Assembly: GCA_902783885.1 (NCBI GenBank)
Contig: CACZSQ010000034.1
Coordinates: 1-34,930 of the forward strand
DNA from: an uncultured Bacteroidales bacterium
GTDB taxonomy: Bacteria > Bacteroidota > Bacteroidia > Bacteroidales > Bacteroidaceae
Length of the DNA: 34,930 nt
Direction: 5' to 3'
The notes below the pieces were generated by a model. The model did not search any database and was not told the DNA's origin. It saw nothing but the letters and a program-made list of their open reading frames with translations. Made by a program: the position numbers and the translations under genes. Below are positions 31,212 through 34,930 of the stretch, in pieces (the stretch's first letter is position 1; each line of letters opens with the position of its first letter).

Positions 31212-32987
31212 GGACAACCGATAATGGAGAATGCAGCCAAGGCCCCCCTCACGAACAGGGAGGGGCAGGGAGGCGGTTCTCTCATTATCTTGAAGTGGTT
31301 CTGGCATGTTTTCTGTCAGGTGAAGGTGCAGTCGCTCATCAATGCACTGAGCGGCATCATCCGCGTGGGCCTGGACTTCGCCTTCATCTGGGCCACCAAG
31401 CTGGCCATTGACATAGCCACCGGTGCCCACACCTCATCCCTCATTCCTCATCCTTCCACCCTCTTCGGTGCCGGCATCCTGCTGGTATCCATCATTGCAA
31501 TGCAGATGGCATTGGGCTATCTGGGCCGTTGGATAGCAGCGTTGATGGGCGTGGAGGCACAGAACCGTATGCAGCGCCACATCTTCGAGCATCTGCTGCG
31601 CAGCGAGTGGCACGGCGTGGAGCGCCGCCACAGTGGCGATGTGCTGAACCGTATGGTCAGCGACAGCCAGACGGTGGTCTCTGTGCTGACCGACACGGTG
31701 CCGCAGGCGCTGGCCGTGCTGGTGCGGCTGCTCTGTGCTTTCTTCTTCCTTTTCACGATGGACTCCATGCTTGCCGTGGGCGTCACCGTGATTCTGCCCG
31801 TCTTCATCATACTGAGCCGCCTCTATATCCATCGTATGCGGGCCATCACGCGTGAGGTGCGACAGACCGACAGCCTCGTGCAGGCCACCTTGCAGGAGAG
31901 CGTGCAGCATCGTCTGGTGCTGAAAACCCTTGAGCGGGTGCCGTTGGTCCTGAAGGCGCTGACGCAGTTGCAGCAGACTCTGCGCAATCAGGTGCGCCAC
32001 CGCACACTTTTCTCCTCAACGTCCAACCTGATACTGAATATCGGCTTCGGTGCCGCCTATCTGTTTGCGTTCCTCTGGAGTGTCAACCGTCTGGAAGCGG
32101 GCACCATCACTTTCGGCATGATGACCGCCTTTATCCAGCTCTGCGGTCAGATTCAAGGCCCTTTCCGCGAGATGACGCAATTCATTCCGGCTATCATCAG
32201 CAGTTTCACGGCGGCCGAGCGCCTGATGGAACTGGAGGATATGCCTTTGGAGGAGGACGGCGATCCCATCTATTTCACCGAAAGTGCCGGCATTCGTCTG
32301 ACAGACATCACCTTTGCCTACGACGAGCACAGCCGTAAGATCTTCCATCACGACTCCTTCGACTTCCCGCCTGGCACCTCCACCGCCATCATGGGCGAGA
32401 CCGGTGCCGGCAAAACCACGCTGATACGCCTGATTCTTGCCTTGCTTAAGCCTGACGAGGGCGAGGCTGTCATCTATTCCGGTGAGAATGATAAATTAAC
32501 GAAGAACACGGAACGCTGTGTTCCTGTGTCTGCACGCACGCGCTGCAACCTTGTTTATGTGCCTCAGGGTAATACGCTTTTCAGCGGCACCCTGCGCTGG
32601 AACCTTCAGATGGGTAATCCTGATGCCGGTGACCAGGATATGTGGGAGGCCTTAGACCTGGCCTGTGCCGACTTTGTCCACCATCTCCCCGAGGGTCTCG
32701 ACACCCGCATAGGCGAGGGTGGGGCAGGCCTCTCCGAGGGACAGGCGCAGCGCATAGCCATTGCCCGTGCCCTCCTGCGCCGTGGCAGCATCCTCCTGCT
32801 CGATGAGGCCACGAGCGCCCTCGACCAGCAGACCGAGCGTCAGCTCCTGACCAATCTCACTGAGCACCATCGGAAGCTGCCCGTTCAGCCTACGCTCATC
32901 TTCATCACCCACCGTAGTGCCGTGCTTGAGCATTGCTCCCAAGTCATCACCCTCTCAAAGCGGGCTATCCCTGTCCCCTCCCGATGA
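31203..32987 (+). CDS. ABC exporter, fused membrane and ATPase domains
   Basis: A 594-residue half-transporter of the lipid/peptide/drug exporter type. Membrane helices lie at about 28-60, 80-105, 155-200 and 270-300. The ATPase domain (about 355-590) has IMGETGAGKTTLIRLILALL (Walker A), VYVPQGNTLFSGTL (Q-loop), GLSEGQAQRIAIARAL (signature) and SILLLDEATSALDQQ (Walker B). Three parts look added by repeats: residues about 12-26 (AKAPLTNREGQGGGS) from a REP-like element, about 76-88 (HTSSLIPHPST) from CATTCCT units, and a polar stretch before the Q-loop (SGENDKLTKNTERC). Substrate unknown. The ATG at 31203 may not be the true start; the next is at 31224. Confidence 0.9.
   Translation: MNNGQPIMENAAKAPLTNREGQGGGSLIILKWFWHVFCQVKVQSLINALSGIIRVGLDFAFIWATKLAIDIATGAHTSSLIPHPSTLFGAGILLVSIIAMQMALGYLGRWIAALMGVEAQNRMQRHIFEHLLRSEWHGVERRHSGDVLNRMVSDSQTVVSVLTDTVPQALAVLVRLLCAFFFLFTMDSMLAVGVTVILPVFIILSRLYIHRMRAITREVRQTDSLVQATLQESVQHRLVLKTLERVPLVLKALTQLQQTLRNQVRHRTLFSSTSNLILNIGFGAAYLFAFLWSVNRLEAGTITFGMMTAFIQLCGQIQGPFREMTQFIPAIISSFTAAERLMELEDMPLEEDGDPIYFTESAGIRLTDITFAYDEHSRKIFHHDSFDFPPGTSTAIMGETGAGKTTLIRLILALLKPDEGEAVIYSGENDKLTKNTERCVPVSARTRCNLVYVPQGNTLFSGTLRWNLQMGNPDAGDQDMWEALDLACADFVHHLPEGLDTRIGEGGAGLSEGQAQRIAIARALLRRGSILLLDEATSALDQQTERQLLTNLTEHHRKLPVQPTLIFITHRSAVLEHCSQVITLSKRAIPVPSR
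31241..31275 (+). repeat. REP-like palindrome in the ABC exporter 5' coding region
   Basis: aaggcccccctcacgaacag followed by ggaggggcagggaggcgg. Read in frame as APLTNREGQGGG, nearly the same peptide as in ispD. Confidence 0.75.
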
Positions 32988-33949
32988 ATTTCCCTGCCTT
33001 TCTGAAGAACTGGACACTCCCTGTCGCCATCCTTGTGGGGACGGCGCTGTATCTGACGTTTGCCTTCACACCTGCTTTGGATGAGGCGGGCGACAGTTTG
33101 CTTCCAGTCTTTGAGACTCTCTTGCCACTGACCCTCTTCTGCACGCTCTTCGTCACCTTTTCCAAGGTCGATTTCCATCTGATGCGTTTCCGTCGCTGGC
33201 ATCTCTTGATCCTCGCTGCCCAGTTATTAATAATAGGTGTGCTGGTCATTCTTCATTCTTCATTAACCGGCAAGCTTCTCCTTGAGGCTGTCCTCATCTG
33301 TGTCATCGCGCCTTGCGCCTCTGCCTCACCCGTGGTCACAGCCAAGCTGGGTGGCGACCTCACGCAGATGACCACCTTCGTGCTTCTCTCCTCGGTGTCG
33401 ATGGCCCTGCTCATCCCCATCGTGTTCCCGATGGTGGAGCCTCCGTCAGCTTCCGACGTCTCGTCGTCCATCATCCAGTGCTCCCTCGCCATCTTCCAAC
33501 GTCTGGCGGCTGTGCTCTTGTTGCCGCTCCTGCTGGGCGCTGTCGTGCGCCATTGGGTGCATCCGTTGTACCGCTGGTTTGTCCGCACGCCCGACCTCGG
33601 CTTCTACTGCTGGTGTGTGTCGCTGGCCATCACGGCCGGCATCACCGTCCGCAATATCGTGCACAGCCATGCCGCCAGTCATCTCCTGGGCGACATAGCA
33701 CTGATTACGCTGGTCACCGCCGTCGTGCAGCTCCTCATCGGCCGCCTCGTCGGCCGCGCCACCGGTGAGCACATCTGCACCGGACAGGGCATGTTCCAGA
33801 AGAACACAGGGCTGGCCATCTGGATAGCCTACACCTACCTGACACCTGAAGCCAGCATTGGTGCTGGCTGTTATGTCCTTTGGCAGAACATCATCAACTC
33901 CTACGAGCTATGGCGCCACAGGAAGCGTTCAAAGCTTTCAGGTTCTTGA
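32984..33949 (+). CDS. BASS-family (bile acid:sodium symporter-like) membrane transporter
   Basis: A 321-residue protein with about nine or ten membrane segments, including NWTLPVAILVGTALYLTFAF near the N-terminus, LLPLTLFCTLFVTFSKVDF and VLICVIAPCASASPVVTAKL in the middle and GMFQKNTGLAIWIAYTYL near the end. The overall pattern matches the BASS/AEC-like sodium-coupled transporters; the substrate cannot be told. The start at 32984 overlaps the ABC stop (ATGA), so the two are translationally coupled. Codons for VILHSSLTGK at about 88-97 are made of CATTCTT repeat units (33249-33266). Confidence 0.85.
   Translation: MNFPAFLKNWTLPVAILVGTALYLTFAFTPALDEAGDSLLPVFETLLPLTLFCTLFVTFSKVDFHLMRFRRWHLLILAAQLLIIGVLVILHSSLTGKLLLEAVLICVIAPCASASPVVTAKLGGDLTQMTTFVLLSSVSMALLIPIVFPMVEPPSASDVSSSIIQCSLAIFQRLAAVLLLPLLLGAVVRHWVHPLYRWFVRTPDLGFYCWCVSLAITAGITVRNIVHSHAASHLLGDIALITLVTAVVQLLIGRLVGRATGEHICTGQGMFQKNTGLAIWIAYTYLTPEASIGAGCYVLWQNIINSYELWRHRKRSKLSGS
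33249..33267. repeat. CATTCTT units inside the BASS transporter gene
   Basis: cattcttcattcttcatta within the coding region, read as ILHSSL in a loop or helix edge. Same family as the intergenic arrays. Confidence 0.65.
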
Positions 33950-34054
33950 ACACGAATTACTCTGATTTATTGGACACGAATTACCGTAATTGGCATACTT
34001 TTCTCAAAGTAGCTGCCCCTACTAACTGCGTAGCAGCGTTGCCATTCCCTTTCC

Positions 34055-34093
34055 GCTTCGCAGGCGCTCGGCGCGCAGCGAAGTTCTTTTTTT
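34055..34093 (+). terminator. Probable terminator downstream of the transporter operon
   Basis: gcttcgc (34055-34061) pairs with gcgaagt (34078-34084) around a GC-rich loop (aggcgctcggcgcgca), followed by TTCTTTTTTT. Confidence 0.55.
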
Positions 34094-34154
34094 ACCGCTT
34101 CGCGGGAAATCTTTCAAAATCTTATTCAAAATCTATCAAAGACAATACATGTGA

Positions 34155-34169
34155 CTGACAATTTGTCAG
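34155..34169. promoter_or_regulatory. Perfect palindrome ctgacaatttgtcag upstream of groES, candidate heat-shock operator
   Basis: Seven-base arms ctgacaa and ttgtcag around a single central T, 82 bp before the groES start. Its place in front of a chaperonin operon that lacks CIRCE makes it a candidate regulator site. No good -7 box was found just downstream. Confidence 0.45.
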
Positions 34170-34250
34170 AGAATAGTGCTTTGGCACGGCTTTCGCTCGT
34201 CTGCAAGTGCAAACATATAAACCAATCAATACAAATAAACTCAAACAACT

Positions 34251-34523
34251 ATGAAGATTCAACCGCTTGCAGACCGCGTGCTTATCGAGCCCGCTGCTGC
34301 TGAAGAGAAGACCGTCGGTGGCATCATCATCCCCGACACTGCTAAGGAGAAGCCCCTGCAGGGCAAAGTCGTAGCCGTTGGCAAAGGCACCAAGGACGAA
34401 GAGATGGTGCTCAAGGCTGGCGACACCGTTTTGTATGGAAAGTATGCCGGCACCGAACTGGAGTTTGAGGGACAGAAGTACCTCGTCATGCGCCAGAGCG
34501 ACGTGGTGGCAGTGCTGGCATAA
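34251..34523 (+). CDS. groES: Co-chaperonin GroES
   Basis: A 90-residue GroES, the heptameric lid of the GroEL folding chamber. [20 protein letters not shown], the mobile loop with [20 protein letters not shown] and the closing [19 protein letters not shown] are textbook. First gene of groES-groEL; the 85-bp gap to groEL contains a REP-like palindrome. Confidence 0.98.
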   Translation: MKIQPLADRVLIEPAAAEEKTVGGIIIPDTAKEKPLQGKVVAVGKGTKDEEMVLKAGDTVLYGKYAGTELEFEGQKYLVMRQSDVVAVLA

Positions 34524-34526
34524 GCA

Positions 34527-34575
34527 GACCACCCCTCGCCCTCCCTGTGAGGGAGTGATTACCTTTCAAGAATTA
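34527..34575 (+). repeat. REP-like palindrome between groES and groEL
   Basis: accacccctcgccctccctg, tgagggagtgatt and acctttcaagaatta. Its right end matches the copies at 26553-26678 and 28801-28853. It would form a hairpin in the groES-groEL transcript and could affect the balance of the two proteins. Confidence 0.75.
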
Positions 34576-34590
34576 AACACATCTATTTAA

Positions 34591-34930
<340 letters not shown>

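Larger units (their letters stand above)
33950..34250. other. 301-bp gene-free region before groES
   Basis: Holds a direct repeat acacgaattac (33950-33960 and 33974-33984), a possible terminator (34055-34093) and a perfect palindrome (34155-34169). No protein gene is credible. No CIRCE element (TTAGCACTC-N9-GAGTGCTAA) is present. Confidence 0.6.

Noticed and set aside
34141..34250. CIRCE/HrcA operator for groES-groEL
   Set aside because: No TTAGCACTC inverted repeat is present on either strand in the upstream region.

Overview
The window comes from a Bacteroidales bacterium, most likely Prevotella or a close relative. Evidence: many start sites are preceded by the Bacteroidetes -7 box TAnnTTTG; there is a PorQ gene and a secreted protein with a type IX secretion (T9SS) tail; tandem exbD genes lie beside exbB; and intergenic DNA is full of short dispersed repeats, including a 7-bp CATTCYT tandem repeat and a roughly 50-bp REP-like palindrome. 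No tRNA, rRNA, CRISPR array, insertion sequence or prophage was seen.

Layout. 1-200: 5' end of an aspartate aminotransferase (minus). 201-3489: an accessory-looking stretch between aspC and ribBA. It holds two tandem secreted paralogues with a shared C-terminal half, a stand-alone CdiA-CT-like nuclease candidate, two candidate structured RNAs on opposite strands and a duplicated promoter block. 3490-9352 (minus): porQ, cmk, ispH, lptF/G-type permease and ribBA, tightly packed, with a TTG start overlap between cmk and ispH. 9579-15034 (plus): tonB, a polyprenyl synthetase, tatD, then exbB, a membrane protein and two exbD genes, which form a TonB energising system. 15242-19231 (plus): a lone FecE-type ATPase and a large T9SS-type HEIGH metallopeptidase-like protein. 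19349-28013: rhaM, a DNA-binding-domain-only AraC regulator, dnaG, then divergent GH105 and PL26-like/DUF4861 genes, which look like a rhamnogalacturonan degradation set without SusC/SusD. 28006-30151 (minus): pdxJ, a DJ-1 family gene and ispD. 30243-33949 (plus): nadK, an ABC exporter and a BASS-type transporter. 34251 to the end (plus): groES and the start of groEL.

How the parts fit. PorQ (T9SS) may help export the CTD-bearing metallopeptidase-like protein. ExbB/ExbD/TonB would energise outer-membrane uptake. GH105, PL26-like and DUF4861 proteins would attack rhamnogalacturonan-I, and RhaM would handle the released L-rhamnose. IspH, IspD and the polyprenyl synthetase belong to MEP-pathway isoprenoid synthesis.

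Most interesting: (1) the 2.4-3.5 kb interval, where two promoter-bearing structured RNA candidates and a duplicated promoter block surround an orphan nuclease candidate; (2) the REP-like palindrome family, read in frame and in one orientation inside at least three genes (DUF4861, ispD, ABC exporter), with a related element at the nadK C-terminus; (3) the AraC protein reduced to its DNA-binding domain, with its terminator lying inside the dnaG coding sequence. All functional calls rest on reading the sequence and family knowledge; no search was run.
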